The notes under the pieces were generated by a model that was given only the letters and a program-made list of their open reading frames with translations, was not told the DNA's origin and searched no databases. Below are positions 1 to 11,409 of a stretch of DNA of 64,000 nucleotides, piece after piece. The position numbers and the translations under genes were made by a program. Source of the stretch: Undaria pinnatifida (lineage: Eukaryota > Sar > Phaeophyceae > Laminariales > Alariaceae); assembly GCA_012845835.1 (NCBI GenBank), contig JABAKD010000005.1:6514655-6578654 (forward strand), given 5' to 3'. The stretch's first letter is position 1, and each line of letters starts with the position of its first letter.

Positions 1-2123
1 GCAATTGCGTCGCTACTACTATTACATAGTGCTGCTGTTCAGCACCCTCGTAATGATCGCATAAATCGATATTGCAGAGCGTTTTCTTACGAGGACTTTT
101 ACGTACTCCGCATCACCTTTCATTCAAAGGCAAATCGCTCTAAGGATTCCCTTATAGCTTCTCACGTTTTGCATTGGGTGTGCTCTAGCGCAGCTTCGAG
201 GCAGCTGATTTGCTCCGCGCTGAAGTGCTTCCATGCGACAGACGTGGCCTGTATGTACGCAATATGTAAGGTAGCGCAAGATGTTGGTTCAATACGAGTG
301 CGAGTATTATTCATCTTCCGAAAACCAGCACATTTAAGAGGATTCGCGTGCACGCAGGTTCACATCTTAGCTGCAGTCGACTCTATCGTACAACCATGCC
401 TCGCAGCAATGACAGCAGAGTCAGCACGATTGATTCTTACTACAATACACGGTTCCATACGCAAGTAGCCGACACGGCCGCCTTGTGCAGAGTTTGTGCC
501 AGCCCGACAACCGACAACTGCACGCTGGCGAAGAATACGAGGTTCGATCTTGTGGTATTCGCCGAAAACCATCCAAATAATCCTGCTCGCTTCGCTGCCT
601 CATGGCCAATGCCCGAAACGACCACCGAGATCGATTGTTAGCGATGCCTCACCATAGGTCTCCTGCTTGCTGGTGACGGCCCAAATCCGCGCAAGGAGAG
701 CGTATCTCTGTCTCGGTGCTGTACCCGGACGCGAGGATATGCACGAAACGGCATCACATGCGGCGGGATAACCGGCCAATCAAATGTTGGACGAAATGCG
801 GCGGAATTGAAAGCGACACCTACGTGCATGAGGCCGTCGTAGTAAGGGGAGAAGCCACAGTGCAGTGACCTCCCACAGCACCCCGGGCGAGGTGGTTTAA
901 GCACAGGTTAGGGAGACGAACATGGCGATAACCTACATGTTGCCCTCGTATCGTGTTGCACGTACGACCGATGCCAACTGTACCAAGGCGTTTCAAACGC
1001 GTACGTCTTGCGATGAAGTGTACTCGAACGATATCATACCTGGTACAGCACAGCATGTACGGCGTAGCCTAGGTGAGCGTCTGCGGTCCATATCGGAGGC
1101 TGTACGCCACCATCCTTGCATGCGATCACCCACGAGTAGGCTGATGTCGCCCGTAGGTGCACCACTGGCATGAAACACAGGATGGGTCACTACGAGTACA
1201 ACATGTCATCATGTGTCACCAGCTGTCGCGACTCACGGACGGCTACCGATCGGTCGATGTCGTATGTTTCGGTGCCTGCGTGCGCTTGCACAAAGTTGAC
1301 GTATAGCACGAGCGCATCTTATAGGAGCGTGTATCATACGGTATTCGCATTCAATGACAAAGCACTGCTGTTGTGATCACGACTTGTCCAGAAGGCCGCT
1401 GACGGTTCGTAACACTTCCAATACATTTAAGGAAAGTAAAAATGACATACGCCCCACCCCCCTTGATTCGATCATCACCGTTGATGCGACTTGCCTTCCG
1501 TCCAACAAAGTGCAGGAGGCACGATCTTGGACCTCGTGTTCGAATTCAGGAGGATCTGTTTACGTCTGCTGTCGGTATATCTGAGGTCTACGCCTCCGTG
1601 CGCTCGCCTCACGAAGACGTATACTTTTCAACGTTTTGAGCAGCGTCGGCCAATGATCGTCATGAATAAACCGAACCATCAACACAGACAGGAAAACACA
1701 AGCAATCAAGCGATCGACAATCGAGAAAACCTCCAGCATACGAAGCTGCGATTCGGCCTATAGCAGTTGCCACACATGAAAAAAGCGTATTTTTGTGGAC
1801 AGTAACGTTGACCGGTTTTGATTATTTTCCATCTACATGAGTCTCCAGCCCCCTTGGGCCAGGGGCTGGAGAGTAAACACCGTTAATATCTACAACTCTT
1901 AACGCTGTGGAACAGCACTCCAACCGGTGACCCCGAAGACCATTCAACAAAATAAAATGACACCCATCATCTCTTAGGTGAGGGAGAGTCCTCCGCAAAC
2001 ACAATCTCCTTTCAGGAGTATTTCCACGCCCAACCAAACAATGCTGTGTGTCGCCCACTCTCGATTTTAACCGCTATGCATATACACGCGGACGGTCTAC
2101 GCGTAGCAGCAGACGCCTCGCTT
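1..2123. other. no gene recognised; left flank of the NSF-like gene
   Basis: I see only short, mutually overlapping open frames here, none with coding character or a recognisable domain. NSF D2, which would be encoded to the left of the D1 exons on the minus strand, was looked for specifically (a second Walker A and the C-terminal helical part) and not found. The stretch is either intergenic or part of a long intron leading to exons beyond the left edge. Confidence 0.5.
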
Positions 2124-5100
2124 TCAGTCCCTGCGGGGCATAAACCTAGCGAGACTCCCGCGAACGGCACCGTTCAAAGCCCCCAGCCTCCCCCCCGCTC
2201 CCGCGAGACTCCCTCCCCCGCTAACCCCAACTTCCAGCAGCGCCTGCTCGAAGTTTCTAATGGTTACCACAAGCTTATTCCCGCCTTCCCTTGCCGGCGC
2301 AACGTCGCCATTAATCCCACTGCTCCCCAACTTCGACTTTCGTGAACCCCCCTGCGTCGCTACCGCCGCCTCCTCCTCTACTGCCTGCACCGAGTCCGCA
2401 GTTAATCCCAGCGGAGGCGGTGGCAGTGCGGGGTTAATGTCCCCTCGCCCCACCCCGCTCTTAGCACCATTCAAGCCGTTGTCGTTGTCGGTGGCGGGTG
2501 CCTGGCTGGGGCCTCCCTGTCTCCAGTCGGCGATGGCAAAGCTGGTGGCGGATCGCACGAGCCCTGCCAGGTCGGCTCCGCTAAACCCGCGTGTTTTCTT
2601 TGCCAGGTAGGCGTCGTCCACATCGGGGGATACCAGCCCCGCGTCCCTAGCTTTACGGAGATGTATCGCCAGGATTTGCCGTCGTCCGTGCCCGTCGGGC
2701 AGCGGGATGGGCATGCACACCTGTGTACGGTACCGAAGGAAGGGGATGCACGAGTGAGTTGGGGAGGGAGGGCGACCAATCATTGGCATATAAACGGCGA
2801 CCCAAAACATTGCCGTTGGGTCAACCTCAAGATAACCCACGCGTTTAGTGGTGTTGATGATGGTGGTGCAGGATCGGAACCGGTCCGAGAGAGCAATGTT
2901 AAGACGTCGGCACAAATTATAGGGTGCTGGAAACCGTGCCCCCCCCCTCTGTTCTCTCGGCTCTTCGCTCGAAATCAGCATTTCTATTTTCCGAATTCCT
3001 CACTTCCATCCTCCCTGGTCTCAATAACGCCTCGTCAAGGAGCTCCTTGCGGTTCGTCATGCCCACCACCAAAACATTCTGGAGGTTCACCAGTCCGTCC
3101 ATTTTGCTCAGTATCTGCTCCGCAGCATCACCAGAAAACATGTGCAACGCCAACATTCGAAAGCATTTCCAGCGGCGTTAGTAGGAGGGGGAAAGGGTCG
3201 TGAGTTTATAGCAGTAGCTGCTCTTGACTGACCAAACTAACCATCCGACGGTATCCCGAGACCCGGGGTAATGGTTCACTGTTCCTTTCTTTGCCGTTGC
3301 GGCACGAAACTTGGTAGCAGTGGGTAACCCGATTCAAGAGCACCCCGTGACAAGCCGAAACAAGCACTCTTAACTACACCTTGCTCTCATCTGCAGCGGA
3401 AAATATATAGTTTTTAGGATAGGCGGGACATGCCGATTTGACCGCTCTCAAGGTATGAACACCCTTATCCTGGACGCTCTTAAATCGGGGCACCCACTGT
3501 AACAGGTAATGATATATACATAGCATGAGCGCACGCTACGATAGGGGTGGCACCTAACTTTTTCTGAGGGTCCTTCATTTAAGGAGCCCTATATCTCACC
3601 CAAAAGTGACCCCAAAAAATAAGGAAAAGTGCAACAAGACAAAAAAATCACATGGTCTAGGAATTCAACAAATGATATCGCAAACGCGCACATGACACAC
3701 CAACGGTACGGCACTGGGTAGTTTTCTCAACTAAGGAGCCCCATAATTCAGACATAATGTTGCCACAAAGTGCTACCTCTATGGCAGCACGAGCCCATGG
3801 GTCGTTTTCCCCTTGTCTTTTCTTGGGCTGCGTTGCCTCGATTACCTGATTGACGACGCTGTCCCTTACACCCGAGGTGTCTCCGGAGAGCGACCCCCTT
3901 CTCCTGCACAGCGCGTCGATTTCGTCGAAGCACACCAGGTTCAGCGGTAGTTCCGCCGGGTCCTCCCCCATCTGAACGCACCTATATCGTTTAACAATCG
4001 GCAAATCCAACACCTTATTCTTGTCCGTTTCGTCTACGAATGAACAAAGTGGTATTTTGCCATCATACTTTAGGCTTTTAGCAGAGCAAAAACGCAACAA
4101 ACTTAACAACAAAAACGCGCAAAACTCGAGCACCCGTTTCTCCTCTACGTAGCCCCGCGCAAACACCAGCGCACCCTACGCACCTTTCGTGCTCCAGCTC
4201 AGCGTCCAGGAACAGCAAGCGCACCTTCCGCTCTGCCTCCCCGACCCATTTGTCCAGGATTTCAGGGCCGCTGACGAGCTTCGGTGGCCGCGCCCCGAGT
4301 CGCCGGCTGAGCTCCCTGGCCAGCAAGGTCTTGCCGCAGCCAGGAGGACCGTGAAGCAGAAGGCCGCGTACGTGACCTACCCCTAGCGCTTGCCGCAGCT
4401 TACGCGGTGTTGTATGTGGGGTTGGCAGGCGGAAGGAGGGGGGTGGGGGGTTACAGAAGCATTTACCACAGCCAGGTGGGCCGCGCAGCAGAACGCCACG
4501 CACGTGGCCTATCACCTGGCGCTTGTCGCAGCTTATGCGGTGTTCTATGTGGTGTTAGCAGGCGGAAGAGGGAGGAGTGGCGGGGTTGGTGTGTGCTGTT
4601 ATGTTAACCCGTTATTTTTACCCATTGATGTCCAGCACACCCAGTGTCCGCGCCGATTCTCCATCGTCAAAATAAAGATGTGTCTGTGGTTACAAACTAC
4701 CAGGTACAAAAACATAGATGCACATGGTGAATACAGTAAGGATATTTGGCTATGCAACGTCACATGTACTGGATACGTAAGGCGGGTTATACGACGTAAT
4801 CCCAAGAAGAATATCGCGTGCCAAAGAAAACGCCAGGCAAGCTGCCTTCTGACGAACGGAAGGTACCGGGTGAATTGTTGATAGTAACGGATATAGGCTG
4901 TAGTTATGAACAGTGGCATGCTAAACCTCGCGCTCGGAGCCGTCGGAGTCTCGATGACGTCAGACGCGAAATACCTTCGTGCCGCTCTTTCACATCACGG
5001 CGAGTAAGCAAGCGAAATCAGAACTTGCAATAGTTCCAGATAATACAACATGTACCGCGCGCACCGCTTTCGTCCCGTCCTCACCTCGGAGGGGATCGAC

Positions 5101-5620
5101 CTTGTCGACAGCACTCTCCGCACGATATCCTCCAGCTGGCCGTCTAGCCCACCAACATCGCACGCAAGCTCATCCGCCGTAAACAGCTCCTTAAACGCGC
5201 CCTCCCCCCCTCCATCGCCCGCTTCACCCCCACCATGCCTGCTCTCCGCCACTTTCCCGTCTTTTCTCACCAGGGTCAACCCCCCGCCGTTGTCACTCTC
5301 CCCCTCCTCTTCTTCCTCGTACACATCGCCGTCTCGAAAGAGGAGGCCGGGAGGGCAGGGGCACTCGTCCATGACAACTATCGGAAAGACGCCCCCTCCC
5401 CCGCCTTCTTTAGGCCTCGCACCCGTCCTCGTCCCTGTATTCTCGCTCGATGAACCCAACGCTCCCCCCTCCTCGGCCTCCGCCCGGCGTTCCGCGGAGC
5501 CGGAATTGCTAGTGCCCGGCGCGGCGTAGCTTCCCGAATAGCCCGAGCCCCTTGACCAGTCGTACAGTACAACTTCCAGTATCACCGCCGGCTGAAAGTT
5601 CTCGTTGACGAGACGCCGAG
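2124..5620 (-). CDS. NSF: NSF/Sec18-type AAA ATPase, N-domain end + linker + D1 (partial)
   Basis: Vesicle-fusion ATPase of the NSF/Sec18 family, which disassembles SNARE complexes with SNAP on cytosolic membrane faces. Exons on the minus strand: 5620-5085 (start uncertain), 4398-4184, 3981-3846, 3114-3004, 2720-2124. The last four introns have GT-AG ends and matching phases. Exon 1 has a piece resembling the end of the N domain ([12 protein letters not shown]), an acidic/glycine-rich insert, then the D1 entry [15 protein letters not shown]. Exon 2 holds Walker A GPPGCGKT and [13 protein letters not shown]. Exon 3 holds Walker [17 protein letters not shown]. Exon 4 has sensor 1 and the arginine-finger region ([18 protein letters not shown]). 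Exon 5 has [11 protein letters not shown] and [14 protein letters not shown], then an unusual insert of about 80 residues before a stop at 2124-2126. All D1 catalytic motifs are intact. The family has a D2 ring domain, absent here: either a truncated gene copy or exons lie outside the window. Confidence 0.85.
4466..4572 (-). pseudogene. decayed second copy of the NSF Walker A exon start
   Basis: This intron stretch repeats 4334-4440 at an offset of 132-133 bp: intron 3' end, acceptor (ataag then CTGCG) and the first part of the Walker A exon. In the distal copy a one-base insertion breaks the frame, and the P-loop Lys/Thr codons have changed (GGTAAATGC in place of the proximal GGCAAGACC). Proximal acceptor is at 4399-4400 and the distal one at 4532-4533. 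Only the proximal copy continues into the full exon. It is best read as a local tandem duplication whose upstream unit has decayed. Confidence 0.8.
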
Positions 5621-7077
5621 CTGGAGAATGGTCGAGCACATGCCGAGGAGGATACGTATATGCAGTATATGTGTAGATGTTGGCATAGTTAGTCGCCAAA
5701 ACTGCGAGGGGGAGGGGGGTGGCGACCCAGTTGCACGAAAATAATCCCCCTGGGTTTTTGTTCAAGGCCGCGTTCTTGCCGTGTCCCGAAACAGAAAATA
5801 CAACAAGCGAAAAACAAGCTGTTTCTGCTGTGGTTGGGTATGCGTTTGCTCATCCGCCGGGATGTGAACGTACCGTCGGCAAACACGCACTAACGCACCG
5901 AAAAACAAAACAAAAAAAACAGGGGGGTAAGGGTGGGGTGTGTAGCTCCTGTGACGTGCGATCGATGCCCTCCCTAACGTGTACCTGATACATTCGACGG
6001 GCATTTACCCCCCCCCCCCCCCCCCCGTCCGCTCCCACCTTTGCCCCCATCCCAAAGCGGGAAAGGTTAATATGAAGAAATCCGAAGGAGCAGTGATAAA
6101 AACGTTGGAACGTAGCTTCTGTTGATATCGGTAGATGTGCTGGGTACGGAATCGGTAGCACATATTGCTGCTGCTCGCCCCGCGCCTATGGTCCAAAGGA
6201 CTGCGGCCATGTAAGTTTTCAACGTATCATGCACCGCGAATGGTCACGCTGATAGAGTCGCAAGGCTGGGGTTACGGTCGTGCTACAAATCTGGTACGAG
6301 TACACGAGCGTTGTATGAATCTCTTGACGCAACCTTATTAGAAATCCACCCACAGTCATGGTGACAAACGCCTTCGAAATAGCGTGGAAATTATTTTGCA
6401 GTTCTAAACGGGTTAATAACGATTTGGCACCGTTCTACGTATACCGAAGACCGACCTCCACCGCCGAAGCTCGACCACACCGGGGTCTCCAACGAGTGAG
6501 TAGACCGCCCGATGACGCGCTGACTGTTGGACTTGACCTTGCCAGAGGGTGACGTCAGGCGCGGGGGAGGGGGGAGCGGCGCAAGTAAAGAAAACGTGTC
6601 CCACCGGTCAGATAGGGTCCATGCAAATCGATATGCTCAAACGTTAGGTTGGCTCTAGGCATCCAATATCCATCTCGAGCCTTCCGAATGACGCAAGAGC
6701 AGCCATGAGAGTGGGGGTTGGGTTGGGGGTGCTGATGAGGGTGGGGTTAGCGGTACCGCCCCCATACGGGCATCGATCTGAGAATACACAGTTATCTCGC
6801 CCCACATATCGGAATACAGTATACAGCAGATACCGGCTCATAACGCTCGCGCGGTGACATCGTTATTGGAGCCCGCCTTATGACCACGCGACGTGTTGTC
6901 GTTAGTGTTGGGCCAATTTGAAAGCAACAATAACGACACCACCACCACCACCGCCACCACTAACAACAACAGCAACAACAGCAACAACAGCAACATATCT
7001 GTAAGTGTATCATGGAGACAGCACACTCCAGCACCACATACCCCCCTCCCCCCCCCCCGCCCTTCCCCCGTCCTCAC
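5621..7077. other. non-coding stretch, intron or intergenic
   Basis: No exon could be supported. The stretch includes a run of about 19 C at 6008-6026 and an (ACC/AAC)n trinucleotide tract near 6926-6994. It may be an intron of the NSF-like gene if the exon at 7078-7317 belongs to that gene. Confidence 0.4.
6926..6994. repeat. ACC/AAC/AGC trinucleotide microsatellite
   Basis: Runs of ACC followed by AAC and AACAGC units. Simple sequence with no coding interpretation. Confidence 0.85.
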
Positions 7078-7317
7078 CTGCTGCACCTCCCCGGCCAACA
7101 CCCGCGACAACATATGGCATCCGTACATGGGGCGGTGCGACGGAGGATTTCCGTTTCCCGCTGGTAGGACCGTCAAGTACACCCCAAATCGTGGGTCAGC
7201 TGCCGCAACCGTGACCCTGACAGGGCGGGGCGACAAGGTCAGCCAGGACCAAGCCATGGCGGACCCATCGGAGTGGCGGGATCGCTGGCGGGCGCGTCCC
7301 AGTGAACTTCGTACACC
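7078..7317 (-). CDS. isolated internal exon, product unknown
   Basis: An 80-codon open frame bounded by a good acceptor (gaacag, AG at 7318-7319) and donor (CAG followed by GTGAGG, 7077-7072), phase 0 at both ends. It reads GVRSSLGRARQRS at the start and PMYGCHMLSRVLAGEVQQ at the end, with a central beta-like segment (VRVTVAAADPRFGVYLTVLP). It lies on the same strand and upstream of the NSF-like exons, so it could encode part of that protein's N domain, but the resemblance is too weak to claim and the next exon (5620, starting with two bases of a split codon) is out of phase with it. Another exon would have to lie between them. Confidence 0.4.
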
Positions 7318-7379
7318 CTGTTCGTGGAGGCAGCGGTATTCGACCACGGGGCGGGGGGGAGGCCACGGGGGTAAGGAAA

Positions 7380-7640
7380 GGAGTGTACTCATTCCATGCA
7401 TTTCCGTAGTCGTATGGCCATAGCTATTAGACCCTCGCAAATGCCGGGACGGAGCACGTCGGGCTTACAACGACCAGGCAGACATCGCATGCACCCAGGG
7501 CGGGGGGGGAGGGGGGGGCACTCATTGCATACATAGCTGTAAACCGTCGCAACCCTAACAACGCCCAATGCCGGGGCGGTGCACGTCGAGTTTTCACTGA
7601 CCAGACAGACATCGCGTGCACCGCAGTGCACCAAGGGGGA
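7380..7640. repeat. two diverged tandem units of about 125-140 bp
   Basis: The segment ACTCATT...TGCCGGGACGGAGCACGTCG...GACCAGGCAGACATCGC recurs as ACTCATT...TGCCGGGGCGGTGCACGTCG...GACCAGACAGACATCGC. Each unit ends in a G-rich tract. No coding content. Confidence 0.65.
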
Positions 7641-7710
7641 GGGCTGTATTCAGGACGCACATCTTCAGCTTTGGGAAGTTGCCTGTGTTTCTTGACAGCA
7701 GAAGCAAAAC

Positions 7711-7985
7711 GACAGCCGTTCAAATGCTTGCAAAAATCCGCGGTGAAAGCGGACGCCACGACACTGGGAGCGGGGAGGGCAACTCGTTCACGATTGCTGC
7801 CATGATAAAAGACATCGCAGATTGCAGTGCGTACAGCCAGCGCGGACAGCCGTCCAAACGCTTGCAAAAATATCCGTGGCGAAAGCGAACGCCATGACAA
7901 TGGGAGCAGGGAGGGCAACCCGTGTACGAGTGCTGCTAGAATATACCTCGTCGCAGATGGCGGTGCGCACAGTCAGCGCAGCAGA
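7711..7985. repeat. two tandem units with 134 bp period
   Basis: GACAGCCGTTCAAATGCTTG at 7711 recurs as GACAGCCGTCCAAACGCTTG at 7845, followed in both by the CGAAAGCG-type segment and GGGAGCRGGGAGGGCAAC. The second unit is slightly diverged. Confidence 0.75.
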
Positions 7986-8014
7986 TAGGGCGTGATTTAC
8001 TGGTAGTCGCTGTT

Positions 8015-8703
8015 CAACTTGGGCGGGGGGAAACGAACACTCTGCGACATAGTGCCCCGGCTGGTTGCAACGGTGACACAGCCCCCTTCCCCGGCGAGCC
8101 CTTGGCGTACCCCCCGGTGGCTGACCCTAGCCCTGCGGAGAGATAGCCGGCGCCCGAGGCACGGCACCCGGCGGTGGCTCATTCCGGACCCAGCCCATCG
8201 GGGGCACTTGCCCCCCAGTCCCAAACGGCTGGGGGGCTGCAGCATCGCAATGGTCCCGACCGGTCGAGGCATCCCAACGCCACTTGGACCAGTTACACCA
8301 CTCGGCATAGGCTCAGCATGTAGGTTACGACGACGCTGCTGCTGCAGCAGCAGAGGCAGCAACAGCAGCGACAGCCTCAGCAGCAGTAGCAGCAGCAGCG
8401 TCGTCGTAACCAGCATGGTGAGCCTATGCCAAGTGGTGTAACTGGTCCAGTGGCGTTGGGATGCCTCGACCGGTCGGGGATAACGCAGGCCCCCAGTCGT
8501 GTGGGACTGGTGGGCATGTGCCCCCGATGGGCTGGGTTCAGAATAAGCCACCGCCGGAGGCCATCCGGCGGGCTCTCCTCAGGACTGGGGTCATCCACCG
8601 GGGGGTACGCCAAGGGCTCGCCGGGGAAGGGGGCTATGCCACCGTTGCAACCACCCGGGGCACTATGTCGCAGAGTGCCCGTTACCTCCCGTCCAAGCCA
8701 ACG
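8015..8703. repeat. large imperfect inverted repeat built from Copia gag sequence
   Basis: The arms (about 8015-8366 and 8372-8703) are reverse complements with moderate divergence and meet in a CTG/CAG-rich centre near 8326-8410. Each arm encodes the retroviral-type zinc knuckle on its own strand: CHRCNQPGHYVAEC on the minus strand in the left arm and CHRCNHPGHYVAEC on the plus strand at 8637-8678. The right arm reads directly into the Copia protease region. Confidence 0.85.
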
Positions 8704-10480
8704 TCATGCTACCCCCTAGGCCCGCGTACGATCCCCCAGCATTTTCTTTCTACGGCGGTGCTGTAACTTCGGCTACATTGTTTTCCCCGGCCTACCACAG
8801 TGGCTGGCAGCATGAGTCGACCTATGGCAGCGGTGGATATACCTCGGCCGGAGCTCCCCCGACTGCAACATCTCCGACTTCTCCCCCGGACCTGGCGAAC
8901 AACGGCAGCGACCCGGCTACGTTCGACCCTCATCCCGTCACCGCACAGGTTGCGCAGCAAGGCAAGCCTGTTTGTGATAATGTTCTGGAGCCTGGTGTCG
9001 TTTCCGGTGTTCATGAGGGGGAATGGTGGGTAGCCGACACTGGTGCGATGTACCACGTCACCGGAGACCCGTCATGCATATTTGAGCACAAGCTCCCCCT
9101 GTAGGTAAGAGTAAGCTGATGGTAGGCGTCATGAGGTCGCTAGAAGTCGTTTTTTTTGGGAAGCTGGTCATGAAGACGCACAGCGCTGATGGACATTGGA
9201 TGTGACTCTGACAAGCGTTGCTTTTGTACTGGGAGCACGTTTCCACCTGTTTTCCTTACGTGAAGTCATGCCTATGTGTTGTGCGATGATGGATGCTTCT
9301 GGAGTGCATCTGTTGGAGAGAAGATTGACTCTCCCTCGTGGTGAGCCTGGGTCTTATATCAAAGCGACTAGGATCAGACATGATTTAGTTGTCGCTGCCG
9401 CCGTATTAGCCCCAGGGAAAACGCCACCGATCGATATGAACGTCCTACACGTCGCCCTTGCCCACTCCCAAGCCGACACGTGCCGCGAGACTGCTCGTCA
9501 AATGGGTGTTCAGGTTTTCGGAGAATTGGTTGCGTGTTCTGGATGCTCGGAGCGAAGGGGAGGAGGATAGCTGTTCCGCGGAGGACGGAATGCCGCTCTA
9601 CTAGGCCCCTGGAGCGCCTGCTTGTGGACGTTTCGGGCAGGAGGCCTCCGTCCGCCGGAGGCCCGGAGTACCTCATAATGGTGGTGGACGACTACTCGCG
9701 GCTGGGCTGACCATATTTTTTGAAGAGCAAGTCTGGCGTGCCGGTGGTTTCGCTCGCTTCCTGGCCGACATCGGTGCTCATGAGTCCCCTTTTGAAGTGG
9801 GGTGCATTCGCTCGGACAACGGGTCGGAGTTCGTCAACCAAGCACGACCTGACATTCCAAACACGGTTAGGGCCGTAGCTAGGTACGCGGATACGCCGAG
9901 GGAAGTACACTGGAGGACTACGATTGGTATTTTAGAGTACGTTTTCGTCACGAGGGATTTCAGAAATGCGTTTCAGAGGGGCAGTGGACTTGAGCTGGTA
10001 GTATACGCCGATGCTGACTATGTTATTAATAGTAACGCTACTGATAGGAGGCCGGTTTCTGTTGGGGCGGTTATGTGCGTGGGGGTATGCATGTGCCGTT
10101 TTTCGAGGACTGAAAAGTGCGTGACGCGTTCAACCACAGAAGCTGAGTATGTAGCACTTGCCGATTCTACCAAAGAGGCGACGTGTATGTGTGGAGCTTC
10201 ATTTTTCCTGGCTTTGGGCCACAGTGTATCAGGGTTTCGAAGATAACGATGGGGCGGTACAGCTGGCGCAGAACCCAATATGCACGTCGAACTCGAAACA
10301 TATTGATATTTGCCACATTTTTTTTAGAGAACTTGCGTTCCGGGGAGAACTTGACATTATGTCCGTGGAGTCAGAAATACAGCATGCAGACTTCTTAACG
10401 AAAGCCCTCATCAGGGGTACGTTTAGTTTTCACCGGGAATATTTGATGATTTTCGTATATACTTTTCGGGATGGGGGTAG
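8540..10480 (+). mobile_element. degenerate Ty1/Copia retrotransposon (gag-PR-IN/RNase H), internally deleted
   Basis: Remnant of a Copia polyprotein in several frames. In order: gag zinc knuckle CX2CX4HX4C (8637-8678) in a frame open to the stop at 9102-9104; aspartic protease motif WWVADTGAMYHVTGD (about 9026-9070); a conserved segment ending GARFHLFSL near 9250; the pre-integrase His/Cys region (NVLHVALAHS... ACSGC, 9437-9545); an integrase start with DVSG...YLIMVVDDYSRLG (9626-9707); then CIRSDNGSEFVN (about 9803-9838). At that point the frame jumps straight to the extreme end of reverse transcriptase and to RNase H (YADADY, TDRRPVSVGAVMC, STTEAEYVAL; 9858-10170) and, after a frameshift, to the C-terminal SKHIDICHIFFRE and HADFLTKAL segments. 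The rest of integrase and the RT catalytic core are missing. Frameshifts and stops make it non-functional. I could not define LTRs. Confidence 0.9.
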
Positions 10481-10499
10481 CTATATCTTGACTTTAGAG

Positions 10500-11409
10500 T
10501 GAGGTTTTACTTGCCACTTTCTGGGGGGGTTGCTTTGTTGTGCGATATGTGTCTGTTTTGCGAGAACTACCAAAATGAATGGTCAGGCCTTGGCAAACAA
10601 GGGTGTGGCAGTTATGTAGGCCCGGCTCACCGGCCGGAAACTAGAAATACTCACTGCAGCAGCAGCAACGGTAGCTGGTAATCGCCGTTACTATTAATAG
10701 TAGCAGTGGTAGAGGTGCACTGGCCATCGCTGAATCAGTAACTAAAAAATTGGCCACGACATGAGGAAGAGAAAATCCAACGACCTGGAACCACATTTTC
10801 AAGCTTCAGCGACATTGTCGGGGTAATTACATGTCACCAAAACTGCTGCCGTTTTGCCACACTCCAGTGACAGCACCTAAAACCCCATCGCGGGGTGGTG
10901 CATTTTGGGATTAGCTGTAATGCTGGAGTTATGGCAGAACTGTGGAATATCGTACACAAATATTACAGTGGTAGAAGTGGTTTCACATCTGTATTTTGGC
11001 CTAGTTTGGCTCCAACACATTTTTTTTGTGGGCAATGCAACACAGGTGGGTGGCGGGCAATTTGCTTGGGTATGATGCATTGCCACATGATGCCCCTTGC
11101 CTCACTCGTTGGTTCAATAACATACATGAGTCTGGCGTGATCATTTGGGACTCTAGCTTGTCCCGTGTACGTCCATCTAAGACGTGCCAACACTTTGAGG
11201 ATCCAACCAACAGTGTTATGGCAATGGTGTGTTCTTGGCGTGGGTTAGACTCTTAGCAGTTTACAGCCTCACTCAGCGCGACGGCCGGGTTCGAAACCGA
11301 CGACTCCCTGAACTGAAGCCTCGTGGCAGCCAATTTTGCTGGCTCTACGTGTAGAACAAACCGATGTACAGCTGCAGAACCGCCTGAGGACCAACGCCCG
11401 AATGGGTAG
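10500..11409. other. non-coding stretch after the Copia remnant
   Basis: No gene or long repeat was recognised. It contains CAG/TAG trinucleotide patches around 10660-10720 and a B-box-like GGTTCGAAACC at 11289-11299, without a convincing tRNA fold around it. Confidence 0.4.

Noticed and set aside
11280..11310. tRNA or SINE B box GGTTCGAAACC
   Set aside because: No plausible T-stem, anticodon arm or A box around it.
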